Below are positions 1 to 5,383 of a stretch of DNA of 6,570 nucleotides, one piece after another; position 1 is the first letter of the stretch; each line of letters opens with the position of its first letter. This DNA is from Candidatus Saccharibacteria bacterium UBA2834. Lineage in GTDB: Bacteria > Patescibacteriota > Saccharimonadia > Saccharimonadales > Saccharimonadaceae. The stretch covers positions 12,036 through 18,605 of the forward strand of contig DEGE01000023.1 of NCBI GenBank assembly GCA_002351365.1. Direction: 5' to 3'. Below the pieces are notes generated by a model, which did not search any database, had not been told where the DNA came from, and saw only the letters and a list, made by a program, of their open reading frames with translations. The position numbers and the translations under genes are program-made.

Positions 1-1137
1 GGTTCGCCAAATGGTGGCGCGGTAGTTTTGGCGGCCTTCGCTTTAATTCTTGGTGGTCTTGGCCTAATTCTTGGTGCTATGGCCTATTTTGGTAATAATA
101 ACCAAGCTAACCAGCCAACTTCGACGGTTAGCGAGGATGGCTATTATACCGGCAATTCAGTTGAGTTTGAATCAACATCCATTGCTGCTATCGTTGAAAA
201 AGTTACGCCGGCGGTCGTATCGATCATTTCTGAAAGCTATAGCTCTTCCAGTTATTACTATTATGGCGGCACCGTGCAATCGGCCGGTACTGGCATGATT
301 GTCCGAGAAGACGGCTATATTATCACTAACAAACACGTCATTGATGGTGCGCGCAATATTCAGGTCGTCACGGCTGATGGCGATACTTATGATAATGTTC
401 AAATTGTCGGTCAGGACCCGCTCAATGATGTGGCTTATCTCAAGATTGAGGATGCCAGCGGCTTACCTACTATCAACCTAGGCGATTCGAAGACCATCGC
501 GGTAGGGCAACCAGTCTTAGCCATCGGCAACGCTTTGGGTGCCTATCAAAATACCGTCACACAGGGCATCGTAAGTGGTACCGGCCGTAGTGTTGAGGCT
601 GGCGATTCAGAAGGCAACAATGTCGAAACGCTAAACGACATGATTCAGACCGACGCGGCAATTAACCCGGGAAACTCTGGTGGCCCACTCGTTAATGCAA
701 ACGGCGACGTGATAGGTATTAACACTGCCGTGGCGGACGCTAACGGCATGGGCTTTTCGATTCCGATTTCGGCCGTTAAAGGTATGCTGAATAATATTAT
801 CGATAACGGCAAGGCAGAACGCGCTTATTTCGGTGTAACTTACGTACCGATTACCTCGGAGGTTGCTAAGAAATATGATCTACCAGTTAAGCAGGGCGCA
901 TATATCTATAATTCGAACTCTCGTGCAAGTGCTATCGTGGCGGGCGGTCCAGCCGATAAAGCTGGGCTTAAAGATGGCGACATCATCACTAAGGTTGGCA
1001 ACACGGAAGTTGGCAAGGCTGGATCAATTAGCACCCTGATTGGCGAATATAAAGTTGGCGACACGGTAGAAGTGACCTATATCCGCGACAACAAGACATA
1101 TACTACCAACGTCACGCTTGACGCCTACAAAGATTAA
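1..1137 (+). CDS. htrA: HtrA/DegP-type membrane-anchored serine protease with one PDZ domain, 5' end missing
   Basis: The frame is open from base 1 (first residues GSPNGGAVVLAAF), so the true start lies upstream; the TTG at 28 falls inside the membrane helix and is read as Leu. Window residues about 8-31 form one hydrophobic segment, which would anchor the enzyme with the protease outside the membrane. The trypsin-like domain spans roughly 55-270, with the triad H112 (NKHVID), D143 (DPLNDVAYLKI) and S226 (NPGNSGGPL). A PDZ domain starts at the YFGV carboxylate-binding loop (276-279) and runs to the C-terminus near 375. The family degrades or refolds damaged exported proteins. A Ser/Tyr-rich stretch at residues 79-88 is a low-complexity insertion early in the protease domain. 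The single PDZ and N-terminal helix match the Gram-positive/CPR layout rather than the two-PDZ periplasmic DegP. Family assignment is very secure; the exact paralogue name is not. Confidence 0.96.
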   Translation, partial: GSPNGGAVVLAAFALILGGLGLILGAMAYFGNNNQANQPTSTVSEDGYYTGNSVEFESTSIAAIVEKVTPAVVSIISESYSSSSYYYYGGTVQSAGTGMIVREDGYIITNKHVIDGARNIQVVTADGDTYDNVQIVGQDPLNDVAYLKIEDASGLPTINLGDSKTIAVGQPVLAIGNALGAYQNTVTQGIVSGTGRSVEAGDSEGNNVETLNDMIQTDAAINPGNSGGPLVNANGDVIGINTAVADANGMGFSIPISAVKGMLNNIIDNGKAERAYFGVTYVPITSEVAKKYDLPVKQGAYIYNSNSRASAIVAGGPADKAGLKDGDIITKVGNTEVGKAGSISTLIGEYKVGDTVEVTYIRDNKTYTTNVTLDAYKD

Positions 1138-1141
1138 CTAC

Positions 1142-1169
1142 AAATACCGCCATACTGGCGGTATTTTTT
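1142..1169 (+). terminator. Rho-independent terminator of htrA
   Basis: An 11-bp perfect stem (AAATACCGCCA with TGGCGGTATTT) closes a three-base TAC loop and runs into a T tract ending at 1169. It begins five bases after the htrA stop codon. Confidence 0.92.
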
Positions 1170-1174
1170 GTGGC

Positions 1175-1204
1175 AAGAAAAAAGGCCGCACGTTAGGGGC
1201 GGCC
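1175..1204 (-). terminator. Rho-independent terminator of the 95-residue protein gene
   Basis: Read on the minus strand, GGCCGC and GCGGCC (1199-1204 and 1184-1189) form a GC-only 6-bp stem with a nine-base loop, followed by six T (1183-1178). It lies about 20 bases after the stop codon of the minus-strand gene, tail to tail with the htrA terminator. Confidence 0.88.
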
Positions 1205-1224
1205 GATGGATTGGTCCGATGCTC

Positions 1225-1512
1225 TCAAAAGGACTTTGGTGCTCTGGCGTAGAGTTCGTCTTCAAGCTCGCTAATTTTAGCGCTAAGCTGCCGGTTGCGG
1301 TCGTCCGCAGCGCGCAATGCGCGTGATTTGTGCTGATAGGCTTGAGCTAATTCCAATACGAGCTGACTCGAGAATTTGGCATTATTGCCATACTGTTTGG
1401 CGAGACGAATTACGCGATTCAACATCAAGTCGCGCTTTGCGGTCTGAATACCAATTTCGAGTCGCCCAAATTCCGGATGCAACACTACAACGTTCTTTAC
1501 TGCTGTCTTCAT
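1225..1512 (-). CDS. Unrecognised 95-residue protein with C-terminal coiled coil
   Basis: I do not recognise this protein. Start choice is firm: a strong SD (GGAGGTGA, plus-strand 1519-1526) lies six bases before the ATG, and a good promoter sits upstream. Residues 1-25 (with VVVLHPEFGRLEIGIQT) could make short beta strands. From about residue 28 the chain looks helical, and 48-88 is a charged, Leu-spaced heptad-like stretch (LVLELAQAYQ...LSAKISELEDEL) that suggests a coiled coil and self-association. There is no signal peptide, membrane segment or cysteine, so a soluble cytoplasmic protein is expected. It ends in TGA and has its own terminator, so it is monocistronic, divergent from rpsB and convergent with htrA. 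A nucleoid-associated or regulatory role is conceivable from size and shape only. Dedicated promoter, SD and terminator argue that the gene is real. Confidence 0.85.
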   Translation of the reverse strand: MKTAVKNVVVLHPEFGRLEIGIQTAKRDLMLNRVIRLAKQYGNNAKFSSQLVLELAQAYQHKSRALRAADDRNRQLSAKISELEDELYARAPKSF

Positions 1513-1557
1513 GTTTTATCACCTCCATCTGTGTAAGAAGACCAGGCTAACGTCAAT

Positions 1558-1586
1558 ATTATGCCACAAAATAATTAATAATGCAA
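1558..1586 (-). promoter_or_regulatory. Sigma70-type promoter of the 95-residue protein gene
   Basis: On the minus strand, -35 TTGCAT (plus 1581-1586) and -10 CATAAT (plus 1558-1563) are separated by exactly 17 bases. Transcription would start near 1551, giving a leader of about 40 bases that contains the SD. The match is 4/6 and 5/6 to consensus. Confidence 0.7.
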
Positions 1587-1605
1587 GAATCATCTCTCAA
1601 AAGTA

Positions 1606-1635
1606 CTAGCATTCCCTGAGAAAATATGTTAAAAT
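1606..1635 (+). promoter_or_regulatory. Extended -10 promoter of the rpsB-tsf operon
   Basis: The -10 box TAAAAT (1630-1635) is preceded by TGT, an extended -10 (TGn) element. The -35 is weak (CTAGCA, 1606-1611, 18-base spacer), as is usual when the extended element is present. The predicted start near 1642 gives a leader of about 57 bases to rpsB. This is the only good promoter-like sequence between the divergent upstream gene and rpsB. Confidence 0.6.
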
Positions 1636-1662
1636 CATGAAGTAAATAAATTTAACGATACA

Positions 1663-1681
1663 GTCCTGCGTGGAGCGGGAC
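1663..1681 (+). promoter_or_regulatory. Leader hairpin just upstream of the rpsB ribosome binding site
   Basis: GTCCTGC (1663-1669) pairs with GCGGGAC (1675-1681) through seven pairs, one of them T-G, around a GTGGA loop. The SD AAGGAG begins two bases later (1683). There is no T tract, so it is not a terminator. rpsB leaders carry an autoregulatory S2-binding structure in gamma-proteobacteria; whether this hairpin is an analogue is inference. Confidence 0.45.
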
Positions 1682-1698
1682 GAAGGAGAAGGTAGAAG

Positions 1699-2400
1699 AT
1701 GCCTGTCAAAGCAGATATCAAGGAGCTTCTTGCTGCCGGTGCTCATTTTGGCCACAAGACCAGCCGTTGGCACCCAAAGATGGCTCCATACATTCACAGC
1801 AAGCGCCAAGGCGCTCACATTATTAACCTCGAAAAGACCGTCGAAGCTCTCGACGAAGCTCTTCCAGAGCTAACCAAGCTCGCCAGCAAGGGTGAAAAGG
1901 TTCTCTTCGTGGGTACCAAAAAACAAATGAAAGACATGGTCAAGGAAATCGCCGAGTCGGTTGATATGCCATATGTCACGGTTCGTTGGGTTGGCGGTAT
2001 GCTTACCAACGTCGAAACCGTTAGCAAGCAAATTCGCAAACTTAAAGACCTCGAACGCCGCATGGCTTCTGGTGAGCTCGAAAAACGCTACAGCAAGCTC
2101 GAAGTTCAACGCTTCCAGGAAGAAATTGACGTCCTCAATGAACGCTACGGCGGCATTAAGGATATGAACAAACAACCTGTTGCCGTAATTGTTGCCGATA
2201 CTATTCAAGACAAGAACGCCATCAAGGAAGCAAAAACCCTCAAGATTCCGGTATTCGCCATCTGTGACACTAATAGCGATCCAACCGAAGTTGACTATCC
2301 AATCCCAGCCAACGACGACGCTATCAAGTCCGTTAAGACGATTCTCGAATACTTCGCTGCTGCCGTCAAAGAAGGCAAAGCTAAAGTTGTTAAACAATAA
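1699..2400 (+). CDS. rpsB: 30S ribosomal protein S2
   Basis: A primary structural protein of the small ribosomal subunit. The N-terminal family signature is clear: AGAHFGHKTSRWHPKMAPYI at residues 13-32, then RWVGGMLTN (96-104), and the C-terminal signature ICDTNSDPTEVDYPIPANDD (188-207). The charged helical hairpin typical of S2 occupies roughly 105-155. At 233 residues it is close to the usual 230-260, with only a short Lys-rich tail. The ATG is set by an SD-like AAGGAGAAGG ending seven bases upstream and by the conserved N-terminus. It is the first gene of a two-gene operon with tsf, the near-universal bacterial order, 31 bases apart with no terminator between them. Regulation probably acts at the leader hairpin just before the SD. 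Confidence 0.98.
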   Translation: MPVKADIKELLAAGAHFGHKTSRWHPKMAPYIHSKRQGAHIINLEKTVEALDEALPELTKLASKGEKVLFVGTKKQMKDMVKEIAESVDMPYVTVRWVGGMLTNVETVSKQIRKLKDLERRMASGELEKRYSKLEVQRFQEEIDVLNERYGGIKDMNKQPVAVIVADTIQDKNAIKEAKTLKIPVFAICDTNSDPTEVDYPIPANDDAIKSVKTILEYFAAAVKEGKAKVVKQ

Positions 2401-2431
2401 TTATCCATTTTAAAAACCAAAAGGAGTCAAA

Positions 2432-3067
2432 ATGGCTAAAGAAAAAACCACTAAAGAAGTAGCGGGTGAAGCAAAGGAAATCACCATTGAGCTCATTAAG
2501 AAACTAAAAGAACTTTCCGGCGTTGGTTTGACCGATGCAAAGAAGGCCCTCGTTGAAGCTAAAGGCGATTTCGATAAGGCTCTCGCTGAAATGCGCAAAA
2601 AAGGTCTAACTAAGGCCGAAAAGCGTGGCGACCGCGAAACTCGCGAAGGTCTCGTTGAATCTTATGTTCACGGTGGCCGTATCGGCGCAATCATCGAAGT
2701 CAACTGTGAGACTTCTTTCGTTGCCAAGACCGACGAATTCAAAGATCTCGCTCACAAGCTTGCCATGCAGGTTGCTTCCATGAATCCACAATGGGTTACT
2801 GAGGATGAAATCCCAGAAGACAAAATGAAAGAAGCTCGCGAAGCTGCCGAAAAAACCATGACTGGCAAAGAGCCTGCCGATAAAAAAGAGCAAATCTTGG
2901 CCGCCAAGGTTAGCAAGACTTTCGCCGACCGTGTATTAATGAGTCAAACTTACATCTTTGACGAAACTAAGACCGTCGAGCAATTCATTAAGGACACGAT
3001 TGCAAAGACTGGCGAAAACATTACTGTTAAACAATTCAAGCGCATCGAGCTTGGCGTTGTTGAGTAA
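2432..3067 (+). CDS. tsf: Translation elongation factor Ts, short form
   Basis: The guanine-nucleotide exchange factor that releases GDP from EF-Tu. A UBA-like N-terminal domain lies at about residues 17-58 (LIKKLKELSGVGLTDAKKAL and the following helix), preceded by an extra charged segment of about 15 residues before the usual start of the family. The core signature is present at 90-103, VNCETSFVAKTDEF, with the Phe (F96) that inserts into EF-Tu; the Asp of the usual TDFV motif is Ser here (S95). The protein is 211 residues against about 280 in E. coli, so it has a reduced core with one main subdomain plus the C-terminal region, as in other short EF-Ts proteins. A strong SD (AAAAGGAG) sits six bases before the ATG. 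It is the second gene of the rpsB operon and closes with a strong terminator, so pyrH/frr do not follow here. Confidence 0.97.
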   Translation: MAKEKTTKEVAGEAKEITIELIKKLKELSGVGLTDAKKALVEAKGDFDKALAEMRKKGLTKAEKRGDRETREGLVESYVHGGRIGAIIEVNCETSFVAKTDEFKDLAHKLAMQVASMNPQWVTEDEIPEDKMKEAREAAEKTMTGKEPADKKEQILAAKVSKTFADRVLMSQTYIFDETKTVEQFIKDTIAKTGENITVKQFKRIELGVVE

Positions 3068-3080
3068 TTAAACCAACTAC

Positions 3081-3113
3081 AAAAAATATCCTCCCCGCGG
3101 AGGATATTTTTTT
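3081..3113. terminator. Bidirectional terminator between tsf and the convergent deoxyribosyltransferase-like gene
   Basis: ATATCCTCC (3086-3094) and GGAGGATAT (3099-3107) form a perfect 9-bp stem with loop CCGC, extended by A-T pairs. T tracts follow on both strands: 3107-3113 for tsf and six T (complement of 3081-3086) for the minus-strand gene, whose TAA stop (3112-3114) partly overlaps the element. Confidence 0.93.
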
Positions 3114-3717
3114 ATTTTCGTTTGGCTTCAAATTCTTCCATGCTAGCGATGAGGATATCGCGCGGTCGGTTGCCGCCATTTGGTGCGGAAATGACGCCCA
3201 TATCTTCCAGCTCGTCTAAAATACTGGCAGCGCGTCCGTAGCCAATTCTAAGTTTGCGTTGCAATAGGCTTGTGGAAACTTTTCCGATCTCAAGCATAAT
3301 TGCAACTGCTGCTTTTAAATAATCCTTCGCTTCTGGGCATTCAAAATTATTCAAATGCTTCAAATTGCCATGTAGTGGAATTATATCCCAGCCTTCTAGC
3401 TCATCACGATATGGCTCATAGATATCATTAAGTAGAAAAACATCTTTGTGGTAATAATAGCCAAAAGCAATCTCCGCAAAGCTATTTGGCCCGATGTAAT
3501 TTTCGATGTCGCCCTTTTTGGCGTTTACGATTAAAACAAAGTGATTATCCGGGTTAATTACGCGTTCCATATGAGCGCGCGAAGCAAGTGCTTTAGGTTG
3601 TCCCTCCATGCATTCCATTGGCAATTGCGCTTCATAACCGAGTTCCTTTAGCTGATCGGCGACAGCAAGAATTTCGTCCTTTACTTTCATGCTGCCACAT
3701 AAAACGATATTCTTCAT
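3112..3717 (-). CDS. Nucleoside 2-deoxyribosyltransferase-like domain fused to an FtsK-gamma-like winged helix
   Basis: Two domains are visible. Residues 1-140 resemble the Rossmann-like nucleoside 2-deoxyribosyltransferase (NDT) superfamily: a first strand NIVLCGSM (3-10), a second hydrophobic strand HFVLIVNAKKGD (59-70), and GPNSFAEIAFGYYYHKDVFLLND (76-98), in which E82 sits where the family has its catalytic Glu. Such enzymes cleave or exchange bases on deoxynucleosides or nucleotides; the actual substrate is unknown. Residues about 144-191 (GKVSTSLLQRKLRIGYGRAA, then LEDMGVISAPNGGNRPRDIL) closely match the gamma winged-helix domain of FtsK/SpoIIIE, which reads KOPS DNA sites. No FtsK motor domain (Walker A/B) is present, so an automatic 'DNA translocase FtsK' label would be wrong. 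The gene has no SD; an extended -10 box ends six bases before the ATG, so the mRNA is probably leaderless. A DNA-bound or DNA-regulated nucleotide enzyme, or a sensor, is inference. Confidence 0.85.
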   Translation of the reverse strand: MKNIVLCGSMKVKDEILAVADQLKELGYEAQLPMECMEGQPKALASRAHMERVINPDNHFVLIVNAKKGDIENYIGPNSFAEIAFGYYYHKDVFLLNDIYEPYRDELEGWDIIPLHGNLKHLNNFECPEAKDYLKAAVAIMLEIGKVSTSLLQRKLRIGYGRAASILDELEDMGVISAPNGGNRPRDILIASMEEFEAKRK

Positions 3718-3723
3718 GCTTAT

Positions 3724-3752
3724 ATTTTAGCACAAAAAATCACCCCCGTCTC
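3724..3752 (-). promoter_or_regulatory. Extended -10 promoter giving a leaderless mRNA for the NDT/FtsK-gamma-like gene
   Basis: On the minus strand TGCTAAAAT places -10 TAAAAT at plus 3724-3729 with TGC upstream. Only six bases separate it from the ATG (3715-3717), so transcription should begin at or next to the A of the start codon. A poor -35 (GAGACG, plus 3747-3752, 17-base spacer) lies inside the terminator stem of the gene upstream. Confidence 0.6.
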
Positions 3753-3767
3753 GATGAGGCAGGGGTG
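3734..3767 (-). terminator. Rho-independent terminator of the 161-residue protein gene
   Basis: On the minus strand CACCCC...GGGGTG forms the lower stem (3741-3746 with 3762-3767); after one mismatch the stem continues with five pairs around a three-base loop. It is followed by A and then TTTTTT (3739-3734). It starts 18 bases past the TAG stop. Confidence 0.85.
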
Positions 3768-3785
3768 GAAAACAGGGCGAATTAT

Positions 3786-4271
3786 CTAAATGGCATGGAA
3801 TCCGGTGGTGTCGCCCATGGCGGCACTCAAAGTTGCTGCAATGACTGATTCGGGAATTTGACAACGGAACGATTGCCCGTTGTTTGAGTACCAGTAATAG
3901 TAGCTCGTCTCCTCTTCGTCAATGTTGTCCCAGACGGCTATGTCGAAGCCCGATTGGGCATAGACGGCCGTTGCGACATGTTCGTCGTTCAGGTCATACC
4001 AGATATGTTCGTCCCCAATCCAGGAGGTCACGCCGCCTGTGCGATTGGCTGGGTAGTAGTGATAGTCTGCCATGAGACCATCAAGATCAATGCTCCTTCC
4101 GGTGATATGTTGGCTTGCATAGCCGAGTGCCTCGCCGTTCGACAAGTAGAGCTCGCTGCCATTAAAATGCAACACGCCGTATATCAGGGCGGTGATTATT
4201 AGGCAGAGTGTGCAAACGTCGAAAATAAACAGAGGCCAGCTCTTACGGACAGTTCGAAGACCATAAAGCAT
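3786..4271 (-). CDS. Unrecognised membrane-anchored protein with an extracytoplasmic domain
   Basis: I do not recognise a family. A short basic N-terminus (MLYGLRTVRK) precedes one hydrophobic segment at about residues 12-34, predicting an N-in anchor with residues 35-161 outside the membrane. The segment has Cys at 20 and 23 but no clear lipobox, so it reads as a signal anchor rather than a lipoprotein signal. The outer domain is acidic and rich in aromatics (YHYYPANRTGG at 70-80, SWIGDEHIWYDL at 83-94, TSYYYWYSN at 122-130) and has a single Cys (C137), so it has no disulphide within itself. It ends with a predicted helix IPESVIAATLSAAMG. A modest SD (AGAAGGG) lies seven bases before the ATG, behind a near-consensus promoter and ahead of its own terminator. 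This transcription apparatus is the best evidence that the gene is real. A surface or envelope role is inferred from topology only. Confidence 0.8.
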   Translation of the reverse strand: MLYGLRTVRKSWPLFIFDVCTLCLIITALIYGVLHFNGSELYLSNGEALGYASQHITGRSIDLDGLMADYHYYPANRTGGVTSWIGDEHIWYDLNDEHVATAVYAQSGFDIAVWDNIDEEETSYYYWYSNNGQSFRCQIPESVIAATLSAAMGDTTGFHAI

Positions 4272-4310
4272 AATGCATCCCTTCTAAAGAGCGCCAATAG
4301 GTATCTTTTT

Positions 4311-4339
4311 ATTATAGCACACTTGACTCAAAAAGTCAA
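4311..4339 (-). promoter_or_regulatory. Strong sigma70-type promoter with an inverted repeat at the -35
   Basis: On the minus strand -35 TTGACT (plus 4334-4339) and -10 TATAAT (plus 4311-4316) are separated by exactly 17 bases, with TGC making an extended -10. This is the best promoter in the window and drives the 161-residue membrane protein with a leader of about 33 bases. The -35 hexamer is one arm of the palindrome TTGACT-CAAAA-AGTCAA (4323-4339), a possible operator. Confidence 0.83.
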
Positions 4340-4357
4340 TTAAGCATGAGTGCCATC

Positions 4358-4385
4358 AAAATACCTCCCGCCTAGGGGAGGTATT
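4358..4385 (-). terminator. Rho-independent terminator of the aquaporin gene
   Basis: AATACCTCCC (4360-4369) pairs perfectly with GGGAGGTATT (4376-4385) around a six-base loop. On the minus strand the stem runs into a short T stretch (TTTT, then GATGG), 23 bases after the TAG stop. The tail is short, but the 10-bp stem is strong. Confidence 0.75.
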
Positions 4386-4408
4386 CCTTGAAGCCATTTT
4401 ATTTCGAA

Positions 4409-5383
4409 CTAAGCAGTCAATTCGTGACCAGAAAGTTTGCTGGCGAAATCGGATACATAGAAGCCGATAATACCACCAAGTACTGGGAATACGACGTAAG
4501 TAACCATCATAGGCATGAGGGCTTGCATTAATGCATCAAAGCCTTCTGCGCTAGCTGGGAACAAACCGTAAACAAATGCAATTGCTGGGTTGAGAATAAA
4601 AATGTTTTTGTTTGTATAGAAGAAGTTGCTGCAAATTACGACGCAGAGCAATAGGGCGAGAAATACGCCTGCAGATGCGACGATTGAGAATGTGAAAGCA
4701 CTCTTCTTATAAGTTAATGCACGTGCGAACGTGAAGGCGATGATGATTGCGCCCAAGAATTCGAGCATGACAATTGGCCAGAACATGCTGTAGCCTTCGG
4801 TTGCGACAGTCAAGTCTGCAGCTGGCGTCAAAGATGGTAGAGCGGCCGTAGTTGCATCGATCGCGCCAGAATTAATACCGACACTGAAGAAGCCTTTAAT
4901 TACGACATAGCCAACCCATGCGCCAAGTACCTGTGCAATGAGGTATAGTACACCACGAATTGCGCTCATGCGACGAGTGGCGAGCATACCGACAGTTACA
5001 ATCGGGTTGAGATTAGCGCCAGAAAGGCGGAATACCGCTAATGTCACAACTAGGTAACCGAAAATAAAGTAGAGCGGGTTAAATAGGCCGAGCGTTAACG
5101 CAACCATCGTAATGAGTGCGACGCCGAGAATTTCGCCAATCAAAGCACCAATAATGTGGGTGTCTTTGAAAATCGTCAAAATATTTTCGGAAGCATCAAA
5201 TTTGCGGCTGAAGAATTCTTTTACTGCGCTAGGCTTTTTTGCAGTAATAACTTTTACTTCTTCCTTTTTGGATTCAGTCTTATTTTTGGCTTCGGTTTTT
5301 TCTGCAACTACCGTGGTCTTTTTGTCGACTTTAGCGGCGGGTAGTTTTTGGCTTTGAAGTCGTTGGCTTGCTTTTAGCAGCAT
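4409..5383 (-). CDS. Aquaporin / MIP-family channel with Lys-rich N-terminal tail (start disrupted by frame break)
   Basis: A six-helix major intrinsic protein, which passes water or small neutral solutes such as glycerol. Numbering from the ATG at 5383: helices lie at about 77-100, 103-120, 142-165, 201-221, 229-252 and 290-311. The two half-helix motifs are SGANLNPIVTVG (121-132; NPI instead of NPA) and ILNPAIAF (263-270; NPA). The conserved Glu of helices 1 and 4 are present (E84 in LIGEILG, E208 in MLEFLG). The Arg that normally follows the second NPA and forms the selectivity filter is Ile here, so the substrate is uncertain. Residues about 14-55 are a Lys/Glu/Ala-rich cytoplasmic tail. 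The 5383 ATG has only a weak SD, whereas an ATG at 5420 in another frame has a strong one and encodes the same kind of tail. The intact protein is therefore probably about 336 residues, beginning at 5420. Confidence 0.85.
   Translation of the reverse strand: MLLKASQRLQSQKLPAAKVDKKTTVVAEKTEAKNKTESKKEEVKVITAKKPSAVKEFFSRKFDASENILTIFKDTHIIGALIGEILGVALITMVALTLGLFNPLYFIFGYLVVTLAVFRLSGANLNPIVTVGMLATRRMSAIRGVLYLIAQVLGAWVGYVVIKGFFSVGINSGAIDATTAALPSLTPAADLTVATEGYSMFWPIVMLEFLGAIIIAFTFARALTYKKSAFTFSIVASAGVFLALLLCVVICSNFFYTNKNIFILNPAIAFVYGLFPASAEGFDALMQALMPMMVTYVVFPVLGGIIGFYVSDFASKLSGHELTA

Noticed and set aside
28..30. TTG as the start codon of the HtrA-like gene
   Set aside because: The frame is open to base 1, no SD precedes the TTG, and it lies within the membrane helix; the gene simply begins before the window.
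1225..1227. TGA recoded as glycine or tryptophan (codes 25 or 4)
   Set aside because: TGA ends this gene just before a terminator, Trp is encoded by TGG, and no recognised gene contains an in-frame TGA.
1636..1645. ATG-AAG-TAA mini-ORF just after the rpsB -10 box
   Set aside because: Two codons with no SD, located at the predicted transcription start; most likely chance.
1870..2397. A 175-codon open frame on the minus strand opposite rpsB
   Set aside because: It lies wholly within rpsB, has Phe/Val/Asn-rich noise composition, no SD, and mirrors the codon bias of the real gene.
3112..3717. Calling this gene an FtsK DNA translocase
   Set aside because: Only the gamma-like winged helix is present; there is no Walker A/B motor and no membrane domain.
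3954..4202. An 82-codon plus-strand frame inside the 161-residue protein gene
   Set aside because: It is antisense to a gene with its own promoter, SD and terminator, and has no translation signals of its own.
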